In this document: positions 17,532 through 25,629 of the stretch, piece by piece
Layout of the letters: the number at the start of each line of letters is the position of its first letter
How positions within the stretch are numbered: position 1 is the stretch's first letter
NCBI GenBank assembly: GCA_963795055.1
Contig: CAWCGJ010000014.1
Coordinates: 1-64,000, forward strand
DNA length: 64,000 bases
Origin: JASHPR01 sp963795055
Lineage (GTDB): Bacteria > Actinomycetota > Actinomycetes > Streptosporangiales > Streptosporangiaceae
Direction of reading: 5' to 3'
Notes under the pieces: model-generated
The model's input: only the letters and a program-made list of their open reading frames with translations
Told to the model about the DNA's origin: nothing
The model's database searches: none
Translations under genes and position numbers: made by a program

Positions 17532-18482
17532 TCATGGCTGGTACACGTCCTGCGGCGGGTAGTACAAGCCGGGCGCTCCGGTAAGACCCGCCGCGACCAT
17601 GGCCTTGCTCATCTGCGCGATCGTGGTCGGGTCGTAGGTCAGGGCGAACGGCGGCAACTGCGCGGTCACCGAGGCCAGCCTGGTCTCGGTGCCTCTGGCC
17701 CAGGTCTGGAAGGCGCCCGGGGACATCGCCTGGCCGTAGTCGAACATGGCGCCGTGCCAGAGCCCGCACAGCTCGGAGCAGCGCACGGTGATCGTCCCGG
17801 TATGGCTGATCTTGGTGAAGGCCACGTTGTTCACGCCGGGGTTGGCGTCGGCCTTGACCCCGAGCTGGTAGGCCCAGAAGCTGTGGATCACGTCGATCGA
17901 GGTCACGTTGAACTGGATCCACGTGTTGGTCGGCAGCACCAGGTCGGAGGTCTCGAACCCGCCGTACTGCGGGTACCGGTAGGTGAACTTCCACTGCTGC
18001 CCGATGACCTGGACCTGCAGCTTCGGCCCGCCGGGTACCTGGATCGGACTCTGGCCCTGGCCCGAGCCCGCGCCGTTGCTCGAGTACAGCTCCACGGTGC
18101 CGAAGACGAACGCCGCCAGGACGATCACCGAACTGACGGTGATCCAGGTGGCCTGGATCCGGGTGTTCCCGTGCAGCGCCGGCCCGTCCTCCTCGTCGTC
18201 TGGCCGCGCCCGCCAGACGACGAACGAGTAGGCGAAGTAGACCAGCACGAGCGCCATGACCGGGGCCGCCGCCAGGGCCAGCACGGCGATGTCGAACTGC
18301 TGGTTGGCCGCGGTCACGGACATGTCGCCCGGCGGCATGTGCGGTTTCCACACCAGCCAGATGATCAGGTCGGCGGCGATCGCCACCGGCAGCCAGATCA
18401 GGAAGATCCGCAGGCCGTGGTTGGGCCCGGACGGTCCCGCGGCGTGCTGCGGGGTGGATGTGGGCGGCGCCTCGGCGGCCAT
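17532..18482 (-). CDS. ctaC: Cytochrome c oxidase subunit II with complete CuA site
   Basis: The protein has 316 residues from ATG 18482, whose A is shared with the upstream stop (TGATG), so translation is coupled to the cupredoxin-like gene. Two helices (about 26-46 and 68-90) are followed by a third, signal-like helix at about 113-133. The C-terminal cupredoxin domain has H200 (DVIHSFW) and C235-SEL-C239-GLW-H243-GA-M246, the full binuclear CuA ligand set. GQQWKFTYRYPQYGG is the aromatic region that passes electrons to subunit I. No heme c motif is attached, so an external cytochrome c or cupredoxin should deliver electrons. A longer frame upstream is only a shadow. Confidence 0.94.
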   Translation of the reverse strand: MAAEAPPTSTPQHAAGPSGPNHGLRIFLIWLPVAIAADLIIWLVWKPHMPPGDMSVTAANQQFDIAVLALAAAPVMALVLVYFAYSFVVWRARPDDEEDGPALHGNTRIQATWITVSSVIVLAAFVFGTVELYSSNGAGSGQGQSPIQVPGGPKLQVQVIGQQWKFTYRYPQYGGFETSDLVLPTNTWIQFNVTSIDVIHSFWAYQLGVKADANPGVNNVAFTKISHTGTITVRCSELCGLWHGAMFDYGQAMSPGAFQTWARGTETRLASVTAQLPPFALTYDPTTIAQMSKAMVAAGLTGAPGLYYPPQDVYQP

Positions 18483-19192
18483 CAGGACACCACCGTCATG
18501 TTTCCGGTCATGAAACCGAACGTCTGCATGGGACCACCGAATCCGGTGAGGAAACCACCGCCGCAGGGCACCCGGCACTGCCAGAAGTACACGCCGGCCG
18601 CGTGCGGCGTCATGAAGCTGAACGTCATGGTCCGGTACGGGGAGGTCTTCGGGGACCCCGGCTCGCACGGCGACGTCCCGCACAGGCCCGGCTTCACGCT
18701 CTGGATCAGCCCCGGAGAGGCCATCGGCACGTTCAGCCCGATGGTGGGGATCGAGAACGTGTGCCCGACGTTGCAGCCCGACCACGAGTTGATGAAGCTG
18801 TACGGCTTGCCGTCGACGTCCACGACGTTGCCGATGACGCCGGTGACTTTGCCCCAGTAGTTGTTGCGCAGCGGGGTGCAGCCGTCGAACCCGTAGATGG
18901 TCATGTCGATCCGGGAGCCCGCAGGCACCGAGAACAGCGTGGTGTGCACCCAGGCCTTGGTCTGCGGATCCTGGATGAAGTAGGAGACCCAGTCGGGATG
19001 GGTGCTGACCGTGTTCTGCGGGTCTTCCTGCATGACGACGTGGACCGTCGCGCCGGTGTTAGCGGTCACTCCGCTGGAGTAGTCGATCACCGCCGGGTTG
19101 TACAGCAAGTAGTGGATCACGACGAAGGCCCCGACCGCGACGACTCCGAGGAACGCCACGACGAGCAGGGAAATCCGGGCCGGCAGGGACAC
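18482..19192 (-). CDS. Membrane-anchored cupredoxin-like protein with incomplete CuA-like site
   Basis: The protein has 236 residues from GTG 19192, chosen because GAGGTGG lies six bases before it; a GTG at 19237 adds 15 residues. A single N-terminal helix (about 8-30) anchors a periplasmic-side domain. The fold order fits a cupredoxin: VPAGSRIDMTIYGFDGC, NVGHTFSIPTIGLNVPM, then a C-terminal YFWQCRVPCGGG. Candidate ligands are H144, C206, C210 and M222. CuA would need a histidine at 214, which is F214. Extra cysteines at 105, 140, 171 and 176 may form disulfides. It is the first gene of the oxidase operon and coupled to ctaC by a 1-base overlap. It could be an electron donor, a structural subunit or a copper-delivery protein. 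Confidence 0.7.
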   Translation of the reverse strand: MSLPARISLLVVAFLGVVAVGAFVVIHYLLYNPAVIDYSSGVTANTGATVHVVMQEDPQNTVSTHPDWVSYFIQDPQTKAWVHTTLFSVPAGSRIDMTIYGFDGCTPLRNNYWGKVTGVIGNVVDVDGKPYSFINSWSGCNVGHTFSIPTIGLNVPMASPGLIQSVKPGLCGTSPCEPGSPKTSPYRTMTFSFMTPHAAGVYFWQCRVPCGGGFLTGFGGPMQTFGFMTGNMTVVS

Positions 19193-19621
19193 CAGCCACC
19201 ACCTCGCTTCTGTGCGCGAGCATCGCTGACCGGGCACGCAATAGGGCGCGTCCGGTCACGGAAGCTGTCTGTGTTTCCGATCTTGGCGCTGCCGTGGTCG
19301 GCACGGCAAGGACGACCGCCCTGAATGACGAAATTGTCATGATCACGCCCCGCCCGGTGGGTCCTGACTTCCTCTGCTAATGCCCGGCACCGCCGCACGC
19401 AACGCGCTACTTTGTCACGGTCTGCTGGTCCGATATCGCCCAGAGTCACCACTCTTGCCGGTGCGGGCCCAGGAACGATGCAAAGGTTTGCGGTCAGGTC
19501 ATACCGCTTGACCGGGACTACCCGAATGGAGTAGATCCTGTCCTAAGCACTAACAACGTGCCGAGGGGCGGGTCGGTCGCCACACCCGCTGATGTGGCCC
19601 AGTGCGGAGTGAAGTGCGTCA
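19193..19621. other. Divergent regulatory region between the oxidase operon and the two-component operon
   Basis: This 429-base spacer has no gene. It contains a small dyad ATGAC-N6-GTCAT at 19325-19340 nearer the oxidase operon, and a promoter-like pair at 19508-19537 facing the response regulator. As the only non-coding space between two respiratory operons, it is the likely site of coordinated control. Confidence 0.55.
19508..19537 (+). promoter_or_regulatory. Candidate housekeeping-type promoter for the response-regulator operon
   Basis: TTGACC (19508-19513) and TAGATC (19532-19537) are separated by 18 bases. Transcription would start near 19544, leaving a leader of about 78 bases before ATG 19622. 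The match to the actinobacterial sigma-70 consensus is good at -35 and fair at -10. Confidence 0.4.
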
Positions 19622-20314
19622 ATGATCACAGACCGGTTGACTCACAATCCGGTAGTACCGCGCATATTGCTGGTCGATGATGAGCCGAAGATCCGGGGAT
19701 TCATCGCCCGCGCGCTGACGGCCGCCGGGTATGAGATCGATTGTGCCTCGGGCGGCACCGAAGCGCTCCAGCGGGCCGGCCTCGGCGAGTATGGCCTGGT
19801 CATCCTCGATCTGATCATGCCGGACATGGACGGAAGATCGGTGCTGACCGCGCTGCTCCGCGATCGCCCCGAGCAGCCGGTGCTGGTGCTCTCCTGCCTG
19901 GACGACGTGACGACCAAGGTCTGTTGCCTGGACCTGGGCGCGCACGACTACCTGACCAAGCCGTTCTCGCTGGAGGAGCTGCTGGCCCGGGTGCGGGTCC
20001 AGTTGCGCGGCGAACCGCACCAGGCCAACGAGGTGCTCCGGGCGGGCGACCTCGTCCTCGACGTCGGCCGTCTCCAGGCCGACAACGGAGCGGGCCCGGT
20101 GGCCCTGACCCGGCTGGAGTTCCTGCTGCTGCGGGAGCTCATAGAGCACACGGGCCAGTCGGTGCGCAAGGACCAGCTGCTGGCGTCCATCTGGGGCTAC
20201 GATTTCGACCCCGGTTCCAACGTCGTCGATGTCTGCGTCCGGCGGCTCCGGTCGAAGCTCGGCTTCGACCTGATCAAGACGGTGCGTGGTGCCGGATATC
20301 AGCTCGCCTCCTAG
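19622..20314 (+). CDS. OmpR/PhoB-family response regulator
   Basis: The 230-residue protein has a receiver domain at about 12-125: LLVDDEP acidic pocket, phospho-acceptor in LVILDLIMPDMDG, and TKPF with the conserved lysine. A winged-helix domain follows at about 140-229, ending in VRRLRSKLGFDLIKTVRGAGYQL. The receiver contains an unusual CLDDVTTKVCCLDLGAHDY with three cysteines around alpha 4, a face used for dimerisation, which might make it thiol- or metal-sensitive. It overlaps the kinase gene by 29 bases. It heads a rightward operon of respiratory assembly genes and is divergent from the oxidase operon, so oxidase control is the likely job. Confidence 0.92.
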   Translation: MITDRLTHNPVVPRILLVDDEPKIRGFIARALTAAGYEIDCASGGTEALQRAGLGEYGLVILDLIMPDMDGRSVLTALLRDRPEQPVLVLSCLDDVTTKVCCLDLGAHDYLTKPFSLEELLARVRVQLRGEPHQANEVLRAGDLVLDVGRLQADNGAGPVALTRLEFLLLRELIEHTGQSVRKDQLLASIWGYDFDPGSNVVDVCVRRLRSKLGFDLIKTVRGAGYQLAS

Positions 20315-21356
20315 CGAGACCGCCACCAGCCGGCCGGTTGCCGAGCCCGCCAGGGAGCTGGTCGGCCCCTCCGGCCCGGTGCTGCGGCGGCTCAGCCCGG
20401 CCGGCGGCTGGCGGCCCGACGTGCTCGACCTCACCTGGCTGCTGCTCTGGCTGATCGGGCTGGTCTGCATCGTGATCTACGCCCGGTGGAACGCCGTCCC
20501 CTTCCACTACGTCTGGATCACGCTGGCGCTGCTGACGTTCGGGGTGCTGATGCGGCAGGCCCACCGCCGCCAGGCCGCCGACACCGAGCGCGCCCGGGTC
20601 AGCGAGGAGAACGCCCGGCTGCTCGCGGCCCAGCGCCGGTTCCTCCAGGACGCCTCGCATCAGCTCCGGACCCCGATCACGATCGCCCTCGGCCACGCCG
20701 AGCTGCTGGCCCGCGACCTCACCGACCCCGGGCAGAGCCACGACATCAACCTGGTGGTCGGCGAGCTGACCCGGCTCAAGAGCCTGGCCGAGCGACTGCT
20801 CCTCATCGCCACGTCGGAGAACCCGGATTTCCTCCGCCCCGAGCCGGTCCCGCTTGACTTGTTCGCGATGGAGGTGCTGCGGCGCTGGCGGCCCGCCGCG
20901 CAGCGGCGCTGGCAGCTCGGGCGGCTTGACGCGGCGACGGTCAGCGCCGACCGCGAGCGCCTCGGGCTCGCAGTGGACGCGCTGCTGGAGAACGCCGTCC
21001 AGCACACCCTCGCCGACGACGTGATCCGGCTGTCGGTCTGGGGGGACAGCGCGCTCGCCCGCGTGGTCGTGGAGGACGCCGGGTCCGGGATCGCGCGCGC
21101 CGAGCTCGCCTATATCTTCGACCGGTTCCGGAGCGGATCGAGCCCCGACGGGACCAGGGGTACCGGCCTGGGCCTGGCGCTGGCCCGCGCGATCGCGCAC
21201 GGCCACGGCGGGGAGGTGCTGGTGCGCAGCGTGCCCGGCGCGGGCAGTACATTCGAGCTCGTGCTCCCCGCAACCACCCTGTCCGCCGACGTCCCGGCTC
21301 AGGTCACCGCTCCCTTCCCGGCCGGCAACCCGTGCGGCGAGCTGGGATTGTTATGA
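20286..21356 (+). CDS. Sensor histidine kinase, partner of the upstream regulator
   Basis: The 356-residue protein has two closely spaced membrane helices (about 49-67 and 74-90), leaving almost no extracytoplasmic loop, so any signal is likely sensed within the membrane or by a partner. The H-box FLQDASHQLRTPIT is followed by the N-box LLENAVQHTLADD, G1 VEDAGSGI and G2 GTGLGLALARAIAHGHGG. The start GTG 20286 lies inside the response regulator gene. The stop TGA overlaps the thioredoxin ATG as ATGA. A kinase without a sensor loop next to oxidase genes recalls PrrB/RegB-type redox sensors, although no matching redox-box cysteine is seen. Confidence 0.9.
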   Translation: MVPDISSPPSETATSRPVAEPARELVGPSGPVLRRLSPAGGWRPDVLDLTWLLLWLIGLVCIVIYARWNAVPFHYVWITLALLTFGVLMRQAHRRQAADTERARVSEENARLLAAQRRFLQDASHQLRTPITIALGHAELLARDLTDPGQSHDINLVVGELTRLKSLAERLLLIATSENPDFLRPEPVPLDLFAMEVLRRWRPAAQRRWQLGRLDAATVSADRERLGLAVDALLENAVQHTLADDVIRLSVWGDSALARVVVEDAGSGIARAELAYIFDRFRSGSSPDGTRGTGLGLALARAIAHGHGGEVLVRSVPGAGSTFELVLPATTLSADVPAQVTAPFPAGNPCGELGLL

Positions 21357-21988
21357 GCAGCGGCCCCGAACGTCCTGCTCCTGCCGAGCCCGACTTCGCG
21401 CAGGCCGGCCAGCCGCGCGCCGGGAAGCCGCGCGGCCTGCCGCTGCCCGGCGGAAAGCGCGCCGCCACGGGACTGATCGTTACGGTCGCCGTTTGCGCGG
21501 TCCTGGTCGGGGCGGTCATCGCGATCGACGCGACCTCGCACCGGACCCCGAAGCCGGCCGCCCCCAAGCCCGCCCCGGCGTTCACGCTGCCGTCCCTGCG
21601 CGATCCGGCGCAGCAGGTCTCGCTCAGCGCCTACCGCGGGCACCCGGTCATCGTGAACTTCTTCGCATCATGGTGCGTTCCGTGCAAGAAGGAAACCCCG
21701 TTGCTGGCCGGCTTCTACCGCGCGTCCCGCGGCAAGGTCGTGATCATCGGTGTGGACGCGGACGACAGCGCGTCAAACGCCCGCAGCTTCGTGACGGCCA
21801 GCGGGGTCGGCTACCCGGTCGGGTTCGAGACCACGCCCGCGATCGCCAACGCCTACGGCGTCAGCGGGATCGGGATCCCGGAGACCTTCTTCCTGGATGC
21901 CCGGCACCGCATCGTCAAGCGAGTCCTCGGGGGCGTGACCATGAAGGAGCTGACCGCCGGGGTGGCCCTGATGGACGGAACCCAGTGA
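21353..21988 (+). CDS. TlpA/ResA-like membrane-anchored thioredoxin
   Basis: The protein has 211 residues from ATG 21353, placed by the ATGA overlap with the kinase stop. A membrane anchor lies at about 37-56, then a thioredoxin-fold domain with FFASWCVPCKKE (C108-VP-C111) and the cis-proline region GIGIPETFFLDARHRI. ResA/TlpA proteins reduce cysteines on the outer face, for cytochrome c maturation or for CuA cysteines before copper loading. With SCO1 and CtaG in the same operon and a CuA subunit across the intergenic region, reduction of CuA-site thiols is the most economical role. The stop overlaps the next gene's GTG. Confidence 0.9.
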   Translation: MSSGPERPAPAEPDFAQAGQPRAGKPRGLPLPGGKRAATGLIVTVAVCAVLVGAVIAIDATSHRTPKPAAPKPAPAFTLPSLRDPAQQVSLSAYRGHPVIVNFFASWCVPCKKETPLLAGFYRASRGKVVIIGVDADDSASNARSFVTASGVGYPVGFETTPAIANAYGVSGIGIPETFFLDARHRIVKRVLGGVTMKELTAGVALMDGTQ

Positions 21989-22623
21989 GCCCGCCCGTCC
22001 GCACGGATCCGCCGTACGTCCCGATCCGGCACACCCGGTGGGCCACCCGCCGCACCCCCCGCTGGGTGCTGCTCGCGATCGCCGTCGTGCTGGTGGGCAC
22101 GGTACTGGTCGCGCTGGTGCACCGACCCTCGCCGACCGAGCGCGCGTCCGATTTCCGGGGGTTCCTGGGTGACATGGAGTACGACATCGGGTCCTGCGCG
22201 GCCGGGGTTCCCCAGTCGCTGAATGCGCTGCGCCAGATCGAGTCCGGCGCCAGCCACGACGTGAAGACCGCGATCTACATCGCCAACACCGGCGCGAGCA
22301 ACTGCTCGCCCGCGAACAACGAATTGCTCGATGACCTGGACGGCTACCAGGTGACCGAATCGCTGGCCAGCTTCCGCCTGGACCGCGTCGTCAGCGGCCT
22401 GGTGGCCTGGGCCGCCCCCGATGCCCTGGACGCGCAGACGGACGTCGCCCGGGTGCTGGCGGCTCGCCAGCAGGGTGACCCGCAGGCCGAGGCCAGCGCC
22501 ACGACGGCGTTGCAGCAGGCGCTGCGCGAGCTGAACGCCCAGCGCTCCGCGGTGGACAAGATCATGGAATCCGCCAACAAGTCCCTGTCCGCCCACGGGA
22601 CGCTACCCAACCTGCCGGGGTAA
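21985..22623 (+). CDS. Membrane-anchored extracytoplasmic protein of unknown function
   Basis: The protein has 212 residues from GTG 21985, which overlaps the thioredoxin stop (GTGA). One helix (about 33-50) follows a basic N-terminus. The outside part is helical and polar with two cysteines about 42 residues apart (DIGSCAAGV and GASNCSPANN) that could form a disulfide for the neighbouring thioredoxin to act on. Later heptad-like alanine/leucine/glutamine stretches (EASATTALQQALRELNAQ) suggest a coiled coil. No family recognised. Tight coupling to thioredoxin and SCO1 genes suggests a part in oxidase assembly. Confidence 0.75.
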   Translation: MSPPVRTDPPYVPIRHTRWATRRTPRWVLLAIAVVLVGTVLVALVHRPSPTERASDFRGFLGDMEYDIGSCAAGVPQSLNALRQIESGASHDVKTAIYIANTGASNCSPANNELLDDLDGYQVTESLASFRLDRVVSGLVAWAAPDALDAQTDVARVLAARQQGDPQAEASATTALQQALRELNAQRSAVDKIMESANKSLSAHGTLPNLPG

Positions 22624-22627
22624 TCCG

Positions 22628-24484
22628 ATGCCAGGTATGAATTCCGGACTCAACGACGACAACCCGGTGCTGGTCGCCGCGTTCCGGGCCGCGCTGCTGC
22701 ACCAGGGCCTCATCGTGCTACTGATCTTCGCGGTGCTGGCCATCGCCTGGGTCAGCGCCCGGGAGTGGCTCCGGCCCGGCCAGGCCGCCCGGCCCGCCGC
22801 GCCCGAGCCTGCCTGGCGGCAGCTGCTGCGGATCGGCTTCGGCGCCCTGTGGATCATCGACGGGCTGCTGCAGGCCCAGCCGGCCATGGCCGCCGGGCTT
22901 CCCTCGCAGGTCATCGAGCCCACCGCGGCGAGCTCGCCCGGATGGGTGCAGCACATCGTGAACTGGGCCGGCACCGCGTGGTCGTACCATCCGATCCAGG
23001 CGGGCGCCGCGGTGGTCTGGATCCAGATCGGGATCGGCGTGTGGCTGATCACCGCCGCGCGGGGCTCGTGGTCCAGGCTCGCCGGGCTGGCCAGCGTGGC
23101 CTGGGGCCTGGTGGTCTGGGTCTTCGGCGAGTCCTTCGGCGGGATCTTCGCCCCCGGCCTGACCTGGCTATTCGGCGCGCCCGGCGCGGTGCTGTTCTAC
23201 TGCGCGGCCGGCGTCCTGATCGCCCTGCCCGAGCGCAGCTGGGCGACCGCGCGGATCGGCCGGACGATCCTGGCCGTGGCGGGCGCGTTCTTCATCGGCA
23301 TGGCCGCGCTGCAGGCCTGGCCGGGACGGGGCTTCTGGCAGGGCACGGGGCACGGGGGGCCGGGCACGCTGACCGGCATGGTCAGGGCCATGGCCAGCAC
23401 CCCGCAGCCAACCCTCATCGCCGGGTGGGTACGCGGCTTCGCGTCCTTCACCGCGACGAACGGGTTCGCGGTCAACCTGTTCGCCGTGATCGCGCTGGCG
23501 GCCACCGGGGCGGGCCTGGTCACGGTGGCCGCGGGCCGCGGGCCGGCCTGGCTGGGCCGGGTCACGCTCATCGCCACGATCGCACTCTGCCTGGCGGACT
23601 GGATGCTGATCGAGGACTTCGGTTTCTTCGGCGGGCTCGGCACCGACCCCAACAGCATGATCCCGATCATCCTGCTGGTCGGGGCCGGCTACCTGGCGCT
23701 GGCCCCGGCCCCCGCCCCGGTGGCGGAGCCCGCGACCGCGGAACCGGCCGCCCCGGCCACCGCATCAGCCGCCGCGGCCGCGGAGCCGGCCTGGCGGCCG
23801 GCCCGGGTGGCGCGGGCGTTCGGCGCGGCGAGCACCCGGGCGGTCCTGGCCGCCTGGGCGGTCGCGATGATCATCCTTGGCGCGGCCCCGATAGCCTTCG
23901 CCCAGGCCAGCCCGAACGCCTCCCCGATCCTCGCCCAGGCGATCGACGGCGATTCCGCCCCGCTGAACTACACCGCTCCCGCCTTCGCCCTGACCAATCA
24001 GGACGGCAGGCAGGTCAGCCTGGCCAGCCTGCGCGGCAAGGTGGTGCTGCTCACCTTCCTCGACCCGGTCTGCACCAGCGACTGCCCGCTGATCGCCCAG
24101 GAGTTCCGTCAGGCCGACCAGGTGCTCGGCGCGAAGTCGCACGGCGTCGAGCTGGTCGCGATCGTGGCCAACCCGCTGTACCACTCGGTCGCCTACACCC
24201 GGGCCTTTGACACCCAGGAGCGGCTCACCGGCCTGCCGAACTGGCTCTACCTGACCGGCAGCCTGGCCCAGCTCCAGCAGACCTGGAAGAACTACGCGGT
24301 CGCCGCCGAGATCACCCCGGGCGGCGGGATGATCCTGCACAACGACGTGGCCTACGTCATCGACGCGAGCGGGCACACCAGGACCGAGCTCAACCTCGAC
24401 CCGGGCCCGGGCACGGCCAGCACCAAGTCCTCGTTCGCCGTCGAGCTCGCCACCGCCGCCGAGCACGTCATGAGGCCGTCATGA
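22628..24484 (+). CDS. Fusion of a polytopic membrane domain with a SCO1/SenC copper chaperone
   Basis: The 618-residue protein has about nine hydrophobic segments in residues 15-365, with RIGFGALWIIDGLLQAQPAM resembling DoxX-like membrane proteins. An alanine/proline linker (about 365-395) and one more helix (about 405-425) lead to a C-terminal SCO domain. That domain has the copper motif C482-TSD-C486 in FLDPVCTSDCPL and the distal ligand H571 in MILHND. SCO1 delivers copper to the CuA site of subunit II. Sco proteins normally have one anchor helix, so this membrane fusion is atypical. It starts 4 bases after the previous stop and its own stop overlaps the lipoprotein ATG as ATGA. Confidence 0.85.
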   Translation: MPGMNSGLNDDNPVLVAAFRAALLHQGLIVLLIFAVLAIAWVSAREWLRPGQAARPAAPEPAWRQLLRIGFGALWIIDGLLQAQPAMAAGLPSQVIEPTAASSPGWVQHIVNWAGTAWSYHPIQAGAAVVWIQIGIGVWLITAARGSWSRLAGLASVAWGLVVWVFGESFGGIFAPGLTWLFGAPGAVLFYCAAGVLIALPERSWATARIGRTILAVAGAFFIGMAALQAWPGRGFWQGTGHGGPGTLTGMVRAMASTPQPTLIAGWVRGFASFTATNGFAVNLFAVIALAATGAGLVTVAAGRGPAWLGRVTLIATIALCLADWMLIEDFGFFGGLGTDPNSMIPIILLVGAGYLALAPAPAPVAEPATAEPAAPATASAAAAAEPAWRPARVARAFGAASTRAVLAAWAVAMIILGAAPIAFAQASPNASPILAQAIDGDSAPLNYTAPAFALTNQDGRQVSLASLRGKVVLLTFLDPVCTSDCPLIAQEFRQADQVLGAKSHGVELVAIVANPLYHSVAYTRAFDTQERLTGLPNWLYLTGSLAQLQQTWKNYAVAAEITPGGGMILHNDVAYVIDASGHTRTELNLDPGPGTASTKSSFAVELATAAEHVMRPS

Positions 24485-25623
24485 GCCCGGGGCGCCTGCC
24501 GGCCGCCCTGGCCGCCGGGATCCTGCTGACCGCCGGAGCCCTGGCGGGCTGCGGCAGCACGCCCGCGGCCGGCCCGTCGGTACCGGCCGTCCCCGCCGCG
24601 GCGCCGCCGTTGCAGACGTCGTTCGCAGACGGCACCGGCACCGGCTGGGCGGTCGTGGAGATGGGCGGCTCGGCCGCCCAGGAGGAGAACTTCTGGGAGA
24701 TGTTCACGCGGCCGGCGGGCTCGGCGGCCTGGCGGCTGGTGACCCCCGCGGGCGTGGCCGACAACGGCGGCCTCGTGGCCGCGTCGACCGGCGGCGCATC
24801 GCTGCTGACCGGGTTCCTGCCCAGCCAGGACCTCACGTTCTCCCCGCTCGCCGCCACCAGTGACAGCGGTGCGAGCTGGTCGACCGCGGGCCCGGTGAAC
24901 CCCGGCCTGGCCGACGTGCCGGACGCGCTCGCGGCCGGGTCGGCTGGCCACCTCATCGCGCTGACCAACGGCGGGGCCGAGCTCGGGCAGCCCGGCGGGG
25001 CCGCGTGGACGCGCCTGACCACCGCCCGGGCGCTGGCCGCGACCCCGGCGGCCCAGCCCTGCCAGGTGACCGGCCTGACCGCGGTGGCGTTCGGCCGCGC
25101 CGGCGCTCCGGTGCTGGGTACCGGCTGCGGCCGCCCGGCCTTCGCGGGCATCTTCACCGAGAGCGGCGGCCGTTGGCACGCCGCGGGCCCGGCCGTGCCG
25201 AACGTCCGCGAGGACGTCGAGGTGCTCCGGCTGGCCTCGGTCGGCACCGGCCTGGTGGCCCTGCTGCGGGCCGGCCGCGGCCCGGACGCGAGCGCCGTCG
25301 CGGCCTGGTACGACGGCAGCGGGTGGACCCTCTCGGCCCCGCTGCGCACCGGGATCGTGCGATCGACGGCGATCGGCCCGGGCGGCTCGGTCGGCATCAT
25401 CCTGAACGCCACGCACGCCGCCACCCTGGCCGGCCCGGGCGCGTCGTGGCGCGCGCTGCCCGCGCTGCCCAGGTGGACCGCCACGCTCGCGCTGGGACCG
25501 GGCGGGCAGGTCGACGCGATCGCGGCCCACGTCAGCACGTTCACGGACTGGCGGCTCGCGCCCGCCGGGTGGACCCAGCAGCAGACCATCCACGTCACGA
25601 TCCCGTACGGGTCATCGAGCTGA
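24481..25623 (+). CDS. Secreted lipoprotein, probable beta-propeller
   Basis: The 380-residue protein has a signal peptide with lipobox LAGC (cysteine at about 23) and a low-complexity alanine/proline linker. The rest has repeated WSTAGPVNP- and WRLVTPAG-like units with aromatic/glycine turns, as in exo-alpha-sialidase-like or YCF48-type propellers. Such proteins are often structural partners of membrane complexes. Two cysteines (AQPCQVTG, GTGCGRP) could form a disulfide. It overlaps the SCO fusion by ATGA and is followed after 6 bases by the second ctaG, so it belongs to the same assembly operon. Specific function unknown. Confidence 0.75.
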   Translation: MSPGRLPAALAAGILLTAGALAGCGSTPAAGPSVPAVPAAAPPLQTSFADGTGTGWAVVEMGGSAAQEENFWEMFTRPAGSAAWRLVTPAGVADNGGLVAASTGGASLLTGFLPSQDLTFSPLAATSDSGASWSTAGPVNPGLADVPDALAAGSAGHLIALTNGGAELGQPGGAAWTRLTTARALAATPAAQPCQVTGLTAVAFGRAGAPVLGTGCGRPAFAGIFTESGGRWHAAGPAVPNVREDVEVLRLASVGTGLVALLRAGRGPDASAVAAWYDGSGWTLSAPLRTGIVRSTAIGPGGSVGIILNATHAATLAGPGASWRALPALPRWTATLALGPGGQVDAIAAHVSTFTDWRLAPAGWTQQQTIHVTIPYGSSS

Positions 25624-25629
25624 GGCGCC

